DNA of 64,000 nucleotides from Pedobacter sp. BS3 (GCF_008274585.1 NZ_VTRT01000001.1:248001-312000), one strand, 5' to 3'; numbered from the stretch's first letter, positions 19,348 through 28,111 are shown. The notes: generated by a model not told the origin, from the letters alone. Numbers and translations are program-made.

Positions 19348-20865
19348 ATGACACTTGTAAACTCCATATTCAACTGGATAATGAAAAAGCGGATTCATCA
19401 GATCGAGCTTTTCATAAAATATCCGCACGATGTACAGGAAGAATGGTTCCAGCAGCTGATCTCTACCGCCCAGCATACCGAGTGGGGCAAAAAATATCGC
19501 TACGAATCTATCTTCACCCAAAAAGAATTCAGGGAACGTGTTCCGGTGCAAACATACGATACGTTGAAGCCTTACATTGAGCGTATGCTCAAAGGCGAGC
19601 AGAATATTCTCTGGCCCTCGGAGATCCGCTGGTTTGCAAAATCGTCGGGCACTACTAACGACAGAAGCAAATTTATCCCGGTAACGGATGAGTCGCTGGA
19701 AGAATGTCACTATAAAGGCGGGAAAGATCTGCTTTCCATTTACTGCAACAACCGCCCCAATGCCAAAATATTTACCGGCAAAGGACTGGTTCTCGGCGGC
19801 AGCCACCAGGTAAACCAGCTGAACGAAGAAATTTATTACGGCGATCTTTCGGCGGTGCTTATCCGAAACCTGCCGTTCTGGGCTGAATTTTACCGTACAC
19901 CGGATATTTCCATCACGCTGATGGATAATTTCGAGGAAAAGGTTGAAAAGGTAGCTCATGCGACCATTACTGAAAATGTAACCAACATATCCGGAGTTCC
20001 CACGTGGAACATTGTGCTGGCAAAGCGCATCCTGGAATTGACCGGGAAAAGCAATTTGCTGGAAGTATGGCCTAACCTGGAGCTTTATTTTCATGGTGCC
20101 GTGAGCTTTACACCGTATCGTGAGCAGTTCAAAAAGCTCATCCCGTCAGACCAAATGTATTACCTGGAAACGTACAATGCGTCTGAAGGATTTTTTGGCA
20201 TACAGGATCTGCCAAATTCCGAAGAAATGCTGCTGATGCTGGATTACGGCATTTTCTACGAATTTATCCCTATGGAGCACTTAGACCGGGAAAATCCACC
20301 GACCATAGGTTTAGAGGATGTGGAGCTCGGCAAAAATTATGCGCTGGTGATATCCACCAACGGCGGTTTATGGCGGTATATGATTGGCGACACCATCAAA
20401 TTTACTTCGCTATCGCCTTACCGGATACAGATAACCGGGCGAACCAAGCACTTTATCAATGCCTTTGGTGAGGAGCTGATCATTGACAATGCCGAAAAGG
20501 GACTGACGGAAGCCTGCCGGAAAACCGGGGCCAGTATCCGCGACTATACCGCTTGTCCGGTTTACTTTAAGGGTAACGAAGCCGGTAGTCATGAATGGAT
20601 CATTGAGTTTGAGCGCCCACCCGATAACCTGGATGTATTCATCGATACGCTTGACCAAACCTTACGTGAGATCAATTCAGACTACGATGCCAAGCGGTTT
20701 AAGGATATGGCGCTTCGGCGGCCTTTGGTGCACGTGGCTCCCGATGGCACATTTTACCAATGGATGAAAAATCGTGGTAAGCTCGGCGGACAAAACAAAG
20801 TGCCCCGTTTAGCCAACGAGCGGCGATACGTAGAAGAGATCCTGGACATTATGAAGGATGCTTAG
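19348..20865 (+). CDS. GH3 auxin-responsive promoter family protein (acyl-adenylating enzyme)
   Basis: 505 residues, the normal length of bacterial GH3-like proteins. Motifs: FAKSSGTTNDRSKFIPVT (ATP-binding, near residue 95), YNASEGFFGIQD and WRYMIGDTIKFTSL, all characteristic of the family. Plant homologues couple amino acids to acyl acids; the bacterial role is unknown. In Bacteroidota it is commonly found beside lptB, as here, which suggests a link to envelope biogenesis; that link is inference. Confidence 0.9.
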   Translation: MTLVNSIFNWIMKKRIHQIELFIKYPHDVQEEWFQQLISTAQHTEWGKKYRYESIFTQKEFRERVPVQTYDTLKPYIERMLKGEQNILWPSEIRWFAKSSGTTNDRSKFIPVTDESLEECHYKGGKDLLSIYCNNRPNAKIFTGKGLVLGGSHQVNQLNEEIYYGDLSAVLIRNLPFWAEFYRTPDISITLMDNFEEKVEKVAHATITENVTNISGVPTWNIVLAKRILELTGKSNLLEVWPNLELYFHGAVSFTPYREQFKKLIPSDQMYYLETYNASEGFFGIQDLPNSEEMLLMLDYGIFYEFIPMEHLDRENPPTIGLEDVELGKNYALVISTNGGLWRYMIGDTIKFTSLSPYRIQITGRTKHFINAFGEELIIDNAEKGLTEACRKTGASIRDYTACPVYFKGNEAGSHEWIIEFERPPDNLDVFIDTLDQTLREINSDYDAKRFKDMALRRPLVHVAPDGTFYQWMKNRGKLGGQNKVPRLANERRYVEEILDIMKDA

Positions 20866-20870
20866 AAACA

Positions 20871-20903
20871 AACGCAGACAACGTTTTGAACGCTGTTTGC
20901 GTG
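20871..20903. repeat. REP-like palindrome, copy 1
   Basis: An imperfect inverted repeat with a CGTT-TTG-AACG centre just after the GH3 gene. It matches the palindrome at 40529-40561 at most positions. It could also terminate transcription of the lptB/GH3 operon and of the convergent lipoprotein gene. Confidence 0.6.
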
Positions 20904-20931
20904 TTGCAGACTATTCTCGTCCGTGCAAGAA

Positions 20932-21384
20932 TTATTTTCTAAACTGCCCGTAGAACTGGCCGGTTAAAGAGCCAACATTGACTTCGTTTAATCCGCCCTG
21001 GGTAGATGCCGATGCCGCGAAGCTCACGTTAAATTTACAATTGTCAGGAAAAGAAACCTCTACCGGGCTTGTTGCACGCGGATTTTCGATGGTAACACAG
21101 TCTGATGCGGTGCTTACTTTTAATTTATTATCGCTGGTAAGCTCAAAGTTGACCTGCTCGCCATCGGCAAAAGGGCCGCCATTATTAACTTTGTGGTACG
21201 TAAGCTTGTATTTTCCTACAATGCCCGAAGGGGTTGTTCCAGCTGTTTGCCCGTTGTCAAGCGGCTTATTACAGACTGTTCCACAGGAAGAGCTGTCGTC
21301 ATCCTTTTTATTCTTTTTGCAGGCGCCAATGCCTGCTGCCAGCAATACAGCCAGTGCCAGGGTAAGTAATGGTATGCGTTTCAT
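20932..21384 (-). CDS. Small lipoprotein of unknown function
   Basis: 150 residues from the start at 21384 (MKRIPLLTLALAVLL). An upstream in-frame ATG at 21408 adds 8 residues that do not fit a signal peptide. Lipobox IGAC, then a Lys/Asp/Ser-rich spacer with a CGTVC pair. The mature part (IVGKYKLTYHKVNNGGPFADGEQVNFELTS .. GSLTGQFYGQFRK) looks like a small beta-barrel, lipocalin- or META-like. Function not recognised. Monocistronic, facing the GH3 gene. Confidence 0.7.
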   Translation of the reverse strand: MKRIPLLTLALAVLLAAGIGACKKNKKDDDSSSCGTVCNKPLDNGQTAGTTPSGIVGKYKLTYHKVNNGGPFADGEQVNFELTSDNKLKVSTASDCVTIENPRATSPVEVSFPDNCKFNVSFAASASTQGGLNEVNVGSLTGQFYGQFRK

Positions 21385-21510
21385 AGCAACGATAATTTGA
21401 TTAAACAATGGATAAAGTTAGGTGCCCGGTCAATCATTGGAAATACCAATAAACCCTTATTCCCTATCCGTATTTACCCGTAGTTATCGCTGCCTGAAAT
21501 TCTGTTATCG

Positions 21511-21556
21511 TCCGCGTTTGTAACGCGGATGCATGAGCACTGCGATTTTATCGCAG
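21511..21556. repeat. Two short palindromes between the lipoprotein and YbjQ genes
   Basis: 21511-21518 pairs exactly with 21522-21529 around a TGT loop (CGTT-TGT-AACG centre, as in the REP-like elements elsewhere in the window). A second stem, 21540-21546 with 21550-21556, follows. Both could act as terminators for the YbjQ-like gene on the minus strand. Confidence 0.5.
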
Positions 21557-21587
21557 ATAATAATTTGTGACGCTTTCTAAACGATAC

Positions 21588-21914
21588 TTAATCTTCGTAA
21601 AACACCGCTGTGCCGGATGCTGTTACCATAAGCATGCTGCCGCCGTTGCCTACAGTTTCGTAATCCAGGTCGACGCCAACAATAGCATTAGCCCCAAGCG
21701 ACATGGCATACTGCTGCATTTCGCGTAAAGCGGTATCCTTTGCCTGTCGCAATACTTCTTCATACGACGAAGACCGTCCGCCGACAATATCGCGGATACC
21801 TGCAAAAAAATCCCGGAATAAATTGGCGCCGATAATGGTTTCGCCGGTAACTATACCTAAATATTTGGTAATCTTTTTTCCCTCAATGGTGGGCGTTGTG
21901 GTAGTTATCATCAT
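21588..21914 (-). CDS. YbjQ/UPF0145-family protein
   Basis: 108 residues, the standard length. Family motifs: [37 protein letters not shown] and [16 protein letters not shown]. These small cytosolic proteins form pentamers and are annotated as putative heavy-metal-binding domains; the biochemical role is not established. Single gene. Confidence 0.92.
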   Translation of the reverse strand: MMITTTTPTIEGKKITKYLGIVTGETIIGANLFRDFFAGIRDIVGGRSSSYEEVLRQAKDTALREMQQYAMSLGANAIVGVDLDYETVGNGGSMLMVTASGTAVFYED

Positions 21915-22015
21915 CTTAGTTTTTTCGGTTGTTGTGTGTTAGATATCAATTAACGGAAAAAGTTACAAAGGGGTATGAAATAAATGGCTTGGATTAGGAT
22001 GGGATAATACTACTC

Positions 22016-22148
22016 TCATTGTTCTATTTCGCTTATTAATTTATCACATTCCGAAAAGGCGGCCTGCAAAAATTTGTTCCTGTATTTTTCACCCTGTCCG
22101 CTAAAAGCAATTGACTTTTTTATCCGGTCTCGCATCCATTCCTGCGTT
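22016..22148 (-). pseudogene. C-terminal remnant of a gene cut by repeat R1
   Basis: Read on the minus strand, the frame ending with a TGA at 22016-22018 encodes about 43 plausible residues (TQEWMRDRIKKSIAFSGQGE, then KYRNKFLQAAFSECDKLISE to the stop). It has no start: its 5' side runs directly into the left edge of repeat R1 at about 22149. Family not recognised. It looks like the tail of a gene whose front was removed when the repeat array was inserted. Confidence 0.45.
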
Positions 22149-22433
22149 TGGCTTAAGTCTCAGCACTGGGCTGGGCCAGGGGCTAACTTTAAGCCTTCTT
22201 CTTAAGCAATACCCGTTAAGCACTATCTTTTAATAATATTTTTTGTAGCGTTAGACATAACGCACACGTTTTAAGTAAAATAAAGTTGTTTCATTAATGG
22301 ATTTTTTCTAAACTTGTTTTACTAACCTATTTAAACCATGAAGCCTCATCCACCAGTTTGTGGCGATTTGCCGCCGTGATAAATTAAATCTAATTTTCAC
22401 ATAGGCATCAATTACAGTATAGTCGGTGTTATT
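22149..22433 (+). repeat. Cassette repeat R1 (285 bp)
   Basis: First of four direct repeats (others at 23022, 23941 and 25023). The left end carries an inverted repeat (GGCTTAAG .. CTTTAAGCC). The middle has GCGTTA-GAC-ATAACGC, and the right end is the most conserved block, running from AAACTTGTTTTACTAACC to the end of a micro-ORF at 22338-22379 encoding MKPHPPVCGDLPP plus a stop. The last 54 bases (to 22433) are shared only with R2. No protein-coding gene besides the micro-ORF. A lipoprotein gene starts 115 bases after it. Confidence 0.85.
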
Positions 22434-22547
22434 ATTTCTATTTCCAGCTAAATCACTTTCTTAAATACTTCTCTAAAAAATGTATCTGCCGGCTTAGCGA
22501 ATCGAAAATGTTCTGCAATTAATCTTACTATAACAAATCTTACAATT

Positions 22548-22967
22548 ATGAAAACAACCCAAAAAGTATTTACAGCTATTTTCTGTATTATGGCATTAGC
22601 ATTTTTAATGGAAGGCTGTAAGAAGAAAAACGAGGCACAATGTGAAGGCTGCAATAATCCCGTAGTATTTACCATACAGGATAGTGATAATAGAACAGGA
22701 TACATATATAAAAACAACATCCAAGATAACCCTAATGTACCCCAATTCAATTATGGGATATGGTTTAACGATACTGATTGTATTGATTGTGTACATACTT
22801 TTTTTGTATGCAATGATGCTTTCTTAAATAGTCTTGGAAATATACCTGAATATCCGGGTATTAAAATAAAATTCTCGGGCCAGGCGATGAAACTATGTAA
22901 GGAGCCATTTCATCCTGCAGATTACACTTACAATCATATTATTTTAACTAAAATCGAAAAACAATGA
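22548..22967 (+). CDS. Array lipoprotein 1 (Cys-rich, unknown function)
   Basis: 139 residues. Signal peptide with lipobox MEGC (Cys24), then KKKNEAQCEGC. The mature domain has several Cys residues (DCIDCVHTFFVC) and ends with YPGIKIKF .. KLCKEPF .. IILTKIEK, a pattern also seen in the lipoprotein at 24282. Family not recognised. It follows repeat R1 and its stop overlaps the ATG of a truncated secreted-protein gene by four bases (22964-22967), so the two were translationally coupled. Strongly AT-rich compared with the flanking core genes. Confidence 0.75.
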   Translation: MKTTQKVFTAIFCIMALAFLMEGCKKKNEAQCEGCNNPVVFTIQDSDNRTGYIYKNNIQDNPNVPQFNYGIWFNDTDCIDCVHTFFVCNDAFLNSLGNIPEYPGIKIKFSGQAMKLCKEPFHPADYTYNHIILTKIEKQ

Positions 22968-23113
22968 AAAAATTATTACTTATTATTGTTGCTATTTTTC
23001 CATTGGTTATATATGCACAGGCCCCCCTCTGGCTTAAGTTTCAGCTTGGGCTGGGCCAGGGGCTAACTTTAAGCCTTCTTCTTAAGCAATACCTGTTAAG
23101 CACTATCTTTTAA
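22964..23113 (+). pseudogene. Secreted-protein gene truncated by repeat R2
   Basis: Begins with a clear type I signal peptide (MKKLLLIIVAIFPLVIYAQA) whose ATG overlaps the preceding lipoprotein stop. After about 19 codons the sequence becomes repeat R2, which adds a non-native tail ending at 23113. What is left is the export signal only; the rest of the protein was lost when the repeat joined here. Confidence 0.65.
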
Positions 23114-23312
23114 TAACATTTGTAGCATTACGCATAACAGCCTCGTTTTAAGCAAAATAAGTTTTGCTTTATTAATAGATTTTTATTAAACTTGTTTTAC
23201 TAACCTATTTAAACCATGAAACCTCATCCACCAGTTTGTGGCGATTTGCCACCGTGATAAATTAAATCTAATTTTCACATAGGCATCAATTACAGTATAG
23301 TCGGTGTTATTT
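23022..23312 (+). repeat. Cassette repeat R2 (291 bp)
   Basis: Starts at CCCCCCTCTGGCTTAAG, directly inside the truncated secreted-protein gene. It is the most diverged copy in the middle (GTAGCATTACGCATAACAGC instead of GTAGCGTTAGACATAACGC), yet the right-hand block stays nearly identical. The micro-ORF at 23216-23257 differs from the other copies only by synonymous changes and still reads MKPHPPVCGDLPP. The end is shared with R1 up to GTCGGTGTTATT. Confidence 0.85.
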
Positions 23313-23434
23313 CAAGCGAAACCACCTTCCGTTATAAGCCTTCTTAAAAAACATATTTGCCGACTTAATATCAGTGCTACTTCATTATTGATAATAAAAC
23401 CAATAATGAGTACTTAAATAATATTTATATCACG

Positions 23435-23896
23435 ATGAAAAATGTATTTTTTATTCTATTCGCTATAACCCTTATTAACATCATTTGCTTTACGGGATGT
23501 AAAAAGAAGGAGCATTCCCCGCTTAATATGACCTTATATGACAAACCTCTTTCTGTTATCCAGGCTGCTATTCATGGAAAGTGGAAACTGCAATATGGAA
23601 AAGGGGGAATTAATGCAAAGATGGTTCAATATTATAATAATTCTTATTACGATTTCTCAACACAAAATACAGTAAGAGTTACATATAATGATGTTATTTA
23701 CGCCGATACTACAATAATCTGGAGAAATGAAGCGGAAATATACACTAACGGATTATCCACTTTCACTATGAATTTTTATGATAAGCGGGGCTATCCTTAT
23801 ATTCATATTGTAGATAGATTTATTAATGATACATTAGTGCTGCATGATTATGCTGTTGATGCTGTTTATTATTACTTCACCAAAGTAAAAAACTAA
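23435..23896 (+). CDS. Array lipoprotein 2 (lipocalin-like)
   Basis: 153 residues. Lipobox TGC (Cys22), then KKKEHSP. The mature part starts near AAIHGKWKLQYGKGG, resembling the GxW opening of lipocalin-like domains, and goes on with alternating beta-strands (TVRVTYNDVIYADTTIIWRNEAEIY). It is of the same general type as the lipoprotein at 25345 (GGKWKLVKGEHYSSN). Function unknown. It follows repeat R2 by 122 bases and is AT-rich. Confidence 0.75.
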   Translation: MKNVFFILFAITLINIICFTGCKKKEHSPLNMTLYDKPLSVIQAAIHGKWKLQYGKGGINAKMVQYYNNSYYDFSTQNTVRVTYNDVIYADTTIIWRNEAEIYTNGLSTFTMNFYDKRGYPYIHIVDRFINDTLVLHDYAVDAVYYYFTKVKN

Positions 23897-23925
23897 TTAA
23901 ACAATATTAAAATAATCACAAAATC

Positions 23926-23985
23926 ATGAAAAAACTTTTACCCCCCTCTGGCTTAAGTTTCAGCTTGGCCGGGCGCAAGGGTTAA
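23926..23985 (+). pseudogene. Stub of a second gene cut by repeat R3
   Basis: ATG 23926 is followed by AAAAAACTTTTA (MKKLL) and then directly by the left edge of repeat R3. The frame runs on through repeat sequence for 14 more codons. The start resembles the MKKLL/MKKPL openings of the secreted-protein genes at 22964 and 24725, at the same place relative to the preceding lipoprotein. Confidence 0.45.
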
Positions 23986-24173
23986 CTTAAGCCGCTTCTT
24001 AAGCAATACCCGTTAAGCACTATCTTTTAATGATATTTTTTTGTAGCGTTAGACATAACGCACACGTTTTAAGTAAAATAAAGTTGTTTCATTAATGGAT
24101 TTTTTCTAAACTTGTTTTACTAACCTATTTAAACCATGAAGCCTCATCCACCAGTTTGTGGCGATTTGCCGCC
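23941..24173 (+). repeat. Cassette repeat R3 (233 bp)
   Basis: Starts at CCCCCCTCTGG. The left-end stem is perfect here: 23950-23959 (GGCTTAAGTT) pairs with 23984-23993. Similarity to the other copies stops exactly at the GCCGCC of the micro-ORF (24136-24177), where the neighbouring sequence supplies an in-frame TAA, so MKPHPPVCGDLPP is kept. Nearly identical to R4. Confidence 0.85.
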
Positions 24174-24281
24174 TTAAATAAAATATACGATTAATGATTA
24201 AATCTTTACTGATTCTAATTAAACCTGCATGCATTACCATAGCTGCATTTCAGCTAAATTTCAAAATTAACTTTAATCACC

Positions 24282-24713
24282 ATGAAAAAAAATAATGCTA
24301 TAAAATATATTTTGAGTGCCTGTATTTTAACACTTTTCGGTTGTGATAAACAGAAAGCTTCTTTTACAGAAGAGATATATGTAATCGGCATAGATCCCTG
24401 CACTAAATATAATTCTTACAACCTCAAAGGATATGTAATTGAACTTATTAAATCTAAAGATACAGTACTTACTTATAATTTGCCTGTTGAAACAGCACAG
24501 TTAATCCAGAAAGAGGAACCTGAATTTAAGGACGCATATCTATTTGCTTCAACATATAGTAAGAATTATCCCTTAGTTATTACTTATAGATATGCAAAAG
24601 ATAATGAAAAGAAACTCCCTCTTTGCACAGCAAATACAGATATCTCCGGCATTTCCAAAATTAACAACAAACAAATAATAATTAACAAAGAAATATATGG
24701 CTCTGAAAATTAA
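24282..24713 (+). CDS. Array lipoprotein 3 (unknown function)
   Basis: 143 residues. Lipobox FGC (Cys21), then DKQKASFTEE. The mature domain includes IDPCTKYNSYNLKGYVIELIK and YPLVITYRYAKDNEKKLPLC with a closing IIINKEIYG, similar in order to the end of lipoprotein 1 (22548). No known family recognised. It lies 108 bases after repeat R3 and 11 bases before a truncated secreted-protein gene. Very AT-rich. Confidence 0.75.
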   Translation: MKKNNAIKYILSACILTLFGCDKQKASFTEEIYVIGIDPCTKYNSYNLKGYVIELIKSKDTVLTYNLPVETAQLIQKEEPEFKDAYLFASTYSKNYPLVITYRYAKDNEKKLPLCTANTDISGISKINNKQIIINKEIYGSEN

Positions 24714-24724
24714 CAAATAGCAAT

Positions 24725-25036
24725 ATGAAGAAACCTTTATTTTCTATTATTTTAACTCTGCTGATTGGAAGTTTAATTACTGTAATATGTAGTTTTATTC
24801 TCCCTATTAACCATAAAGTATATTATTATGCCTATAATGAGAAAGTTTATATAAAAAAATTAGATTCTAAAGTAGCGATCAGATATAAAAATAGTGAGGC
24901 GGCACAACTTTCTAATGCAATTGCTCAAAAAAGTAAAAATGAAAATTTCGAAATTAAATGGCAAGATAGCCGAACGATTGTTATAAATACAAATTCAGTA
25001 ATTAAAGCCGATAGCCTAATAACCCCTCTGGCTTAA
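24725..25036 (+). pseudogene. Secreted peptidase-like gene truncated by repeat R4
   Basis: 103 codons remain: an N-terminal hydrophobic signal (MKKPLFSIILTLLIGSLITV), then about 75 residues (YYYAYNEKVYIKKLDSKVAI .. VINTNSVIKADS) resembling the start of Bacteroidota S8-type secreted peptidases, where a YYY..K(V/I)YL-type strand opens the propeptide. The catalytic domain is missing: at 25023 the reading frame enters repeat R4 and stops at 25036. The peptidase assignment is inference from the pattern only. Confidence 0.55.
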
Positions 25037-25258
25037 GTTTCAGCTTAGGCCGGACGCAAGGGTTAACTTAAGCCGCTTCTTAATCAATACCCGTTAAGCA
25101 CTATCTTTTAATGATATTTTTTGTAGCGTTAGACATAACGCACACGTTTTAAGTAAAATAAAGTTGTTTCATTAATGGATTTTTTCTAAACTTGTTTTAC
25201 TAACCTATTTAAACCATGAAGCCTCATCCACCAGTTTGTGGCGATTTGCCGCCGTGAT
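25023..25258 (+). repeat. Cassette repeat R4 (236 bp)
   Basis: Last of the four repeats, starting at CCCCTCTGGCTTAAG inside the truncated gene before it and almost identical to R3. It keeps the left-end stem, the GCGTTAGACATAACGC centre and the micro-ORF at 25216-25257 (MKPHPPVCGDLPP, TGA stop). The sequence after 25258 is unique and leads into the lipoprotein gene at 25345. Confidence 0.85.
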
Positions 25259-25344
25259 TATCTTATTATTATATGATTTCGAAATATTTTATTTGTGTTA
25301 TTTACTACCCTAAATTTTTTTATTCCAAATAAAACTTAAAAGAT

Positions 25345-25854
25345 ATGAAAGATCTCACGCATTTTGAATATGCACATATAATTTGGATTGGGCTAATCTT
25401 TCTCTTGCCCTTGATTGGCGGTTGCCAAAAGAAAGACGCATCAAATGGTATCCTTCAATGTCCTGTAGACGCGGTGGCTGGCTCAGAAACTGATATCGGT
25501 GGAAAATGGAAGCTGGTCAAGGGAGAGCATTACTCCAGTAACTCCCGACAACGTCAGACTAAAGACTATTCTTGCAATAATATTGTATACCAATTCCATT
25601 CGGACGGACGGCTGATAATAAGTAGCGATATTGAAGATAACATAGGTTTTGCTGCCGGAGAATATATGTATGAAGCTACTTTACACGGAGGCGGACAGAA
25701 TGATTTACTGAAAATTGGCAATAACCTATATGCTGTAGCTATGTTTTCAGATAAAATGACAGTCGAAATAAATCCAATTGACCCTTTAGCGATATATGAA
25801 TCTAAATTGACAGCGTATTTTATTAGAATTCAGAGTAATGATTCTTTAAATTGA
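25345..25854 (+). CDS. Array lipoprotein 4 (lipocalin-like)
   Basis: 169 residues. A longer N-terminus than its neighbours (MKDLTHFEYAHIIWIGLIFLL) ends in a lipobox IGGC (Cys27), then QKKDASNG. The mature domain opens with IGGKWKLVKGEHYSSN and has QFHSDGRLIISSD and GEYMYEATLHGGGQNDLLKIG, a lipocalin-like strand pattern. The stop is one base before the ATG of the metalloprotease gene, so the two are co-translated. A role as inhibitor or chaperone of that protease is inference from the arrangement. Confidence 0.75.
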   Translation: MKDLTHFEYAHIIWIGLIFLLPLIGGCQKKDASNGILQCPVDAVAGSETDIGGKWKLVKGEHYSSNSRQRQTKDYSCNNIVYQFHSDGRLIISSDIEDNIGFAAGEYMYEATLHGGGQNDLLKIGNNLYAVAMFSDKMTVEINPIDPLAIYESKLTAYFIRIQSNDSLN

Positions 25855-25855
25855 A

Positions 25856-28038
25856 ATGGTAATGATAAAAAAAATACTTCATCACTGTCTTTGTGTGATT
25901 CTTGTTTGTTCTACAATAGAATCATTCAGCCAACAAAATTTATTGTATGAAAAAATACAGCAAGCTAAGGTAAATTTCACCAAAATTAATTCTGTATTTA
26001 AACAGGTTGTAACAGAAAAACAGGCACTGAATCTTTTTATAAACCCAAAAGACGTAAGTTTTATGGATTATAAAAAAGAAACATTTGCCAGTCTAAACGA
26101 AGCAATTATCTTATCAATTCCCTTTAAGGAAGATTCAATTCAAATAGAATTACTCAAAGTCCCTGCTTCTTTCTATAACTATGAGGTTGTGACAAATAAT
26201 GGACAAAGATTCCCTGCAAACAAACAAATAAAACATTATCGTGGAGTTGTAAAAGGCAATCCTAATAGCTTGGTTGCCATTAGTTTTTTAGAGGATGAAG
26301 TAATAGGATTGATCGTTACTGAAAAGGGTAACTTTAATTTGTCTTTAGACAAAAGACTTGGTAAACATATTGTTTATAACGACAAGAACTTAAAAGATAA
26401 AATGAGTTTCAAATGTGGAACACGAGATAACAATCTCATAAAATATAATCCTGAAGTGCTGTTCCAATCATCTAAACTTGCTACTCTTTCAGGTGATGTT
26501 TGTGTTCGCTTGTATCTTGAGACCGAATATGATATTTTTCAAACAAGAGGGAGCATAGCCTCTGTCGAAAGTTTTATCTCTGCTGTATTCAATCAGGTAG
26601 CAACATTATACCAGAACGAAAATATTGAAATCTCTCTTTCTGAGTTATATGTTTGGACTACGACAGACCCATATACGTCCAACGATTTAAGTACACTTTT
26701 GCAACAGTTCCAAACATATAGAACTACATTTAATGGGGCTTTAGGCCAATTACTCACATTTAGATCTGGCGTTGGGGGAGGACTTGCAGCCGGATTCGAT
26801 GGGTTATGTAATTCAAATGTTTCGGATAGGTTATCTGTAGCTATGCTATATGACAATTATGCATCAGTTCCTACATATAGTTGGACTGTACAAGTAATTA
26901 CCCATGAATTTGGTCATCTATTTGGGTCTCGCCATACTCATGCTTGTGTATGGAATGGTAATAACACAGCAATTGATGGTTGCGCAGGAGGAACAGAGGG
27001 CGGGTGTTCTATTCCTGGTATTCCATCTGGTGGAGGGACTATTATGAGTTACTGCCATTTACAAAGTGTAGGTATAAATTTCAATCTTGGGTTCGGTTCT
27101 CAACCAGGTAATGTCATTAGAAACAGCGTGGCAAATGCTAATTGTTTATGTGAATGTGCTCATTCGACTATCTCCGGCCCATCCTACATCTGCGATGAAG
27201 CTACATATTCCATCTCTAATTTACCCACCGGCGCTACCGTAACCTGGACGGCAGAAGGCGATAACTGGGCAGTAACCATCAACTCCCCCAATTCCACACA
27301 AACCACCGTTACCCCAGAGATGATTACGGCATCATCCGGTTAAAGGCAACTGTGCATACCGCTTGCGGCAATGTAGAAGTAACCAGCGATCCAATCCATG
27401 TGGGTCTGCCTTATTGGGTTAATTACGTTGAAGTCAGCTCAAATGGTCTGGGCGGCGGTACTGACATTCTCTGTAACCACGACGAGGATTACGATGATTA
27501 CGCCAATACATATACCTATACACTAAATGAGACGCCTTCTTATTCCTTAACCCTCCATGCCACCTTGTATGACGCCTATGGTAGCTATATGCTCCCCTCG
27601 CATACCATTACGTCTAAAACAGGTACCTATAGTTTACCTGAATCTATGCCCGTAGGGTACTATGGCTTAGATGTATGGGTAAGCGGAGGTCCTTGTAACG
27701 AAGAGAATGATGTTGCTGAATGGTATGAAGCATGGTTCGAATATGCCAATTGCGACAGCTATGAACGCTTAGCAATTTACCCCAACCCGGCAAATACCGA
27801 GTTAACCATTGGCTACCCGGCTACAGCGAAAGCGGCAACAAGCCAAAAGCTTATGATGCCTGAATTTAGCGTAAAACTACTGGATGATAAGGGAAGGATA
27901 CTAAAAACAAGTAAAACCATAAAAGAAAGTGAAAATCTTGTATTGCCTGTAGCCGATATACCCAATGGCACTTATTACCTGCACATAAAACAAGGCCGTA
28001 ATCTAACCCGGCAGCAGGTGGTTATTTATCACGAGTAG
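25856..28038 (+). pseudogene. Secreted metzincin zinc protease with T9SS domain, one frameshift
   Basis: About 727 residues if one frame change is bridged. First part (25856-27343): signal peptide (.. ESFSQ), a propeptide-like region, and the metzincin site HEFGHLFGSRH (His350, Glu351, His354, His360) with Met-turn GGGTIMSYCH. A PKD/Ig-like part begins at CLCECAHSTISGP. The frame then shifts near 27315-27325 (TPE .. DYGIIRLKATVHTACGN) and continues to 28038 with a type A sorting domain (YPNPANTELTIGYP .. GTYYLHIKQGRNLTRQQVVIYHE). The N-terminal fragment alone would keep the catalytic domain but lose the sorting signal. It is the only full-length second gene of the repeat array. Confidence 0.8.
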
Positions 28039-28055
28039 GATTTTTTATAGGAACC

Positions 28056-28099
28056 CGTTGTCAACTTTACCGGGCGCTTTGCCGGTAAAGTTGACAACG
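28056..28099. terminator. Bidirectional terminator hairpin
   Basis: 28056-28073 is the exact reverse complement of 28082-28099 (18 bp, 8-base loop). It sits between the convergent protease gene and dusB, with T-rich flanks on both sides, as expected of a shared terminator. Confidence 0.75.
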
Positions 28100-28111
28100 T
28101 TATTTACTAAA

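Noticed and set aside
22149-25258. Integron cassette array with attC sites
   Set aside because: The repeats contain GTTAGAC and GTTAAGC, which fit the attC core GTTRRRY, and an inverted repeat, but no matching RYYYAAC core in the right place, no integrase, and the repeats cut through genes instead of following complete ones.
22149-25258. CRISPR array
   Set aside because: Repeats of 233-291 bp spaced by gene-containing segments of several hundred bases are far outside CRISPR dimensions, and no cas gene is present.
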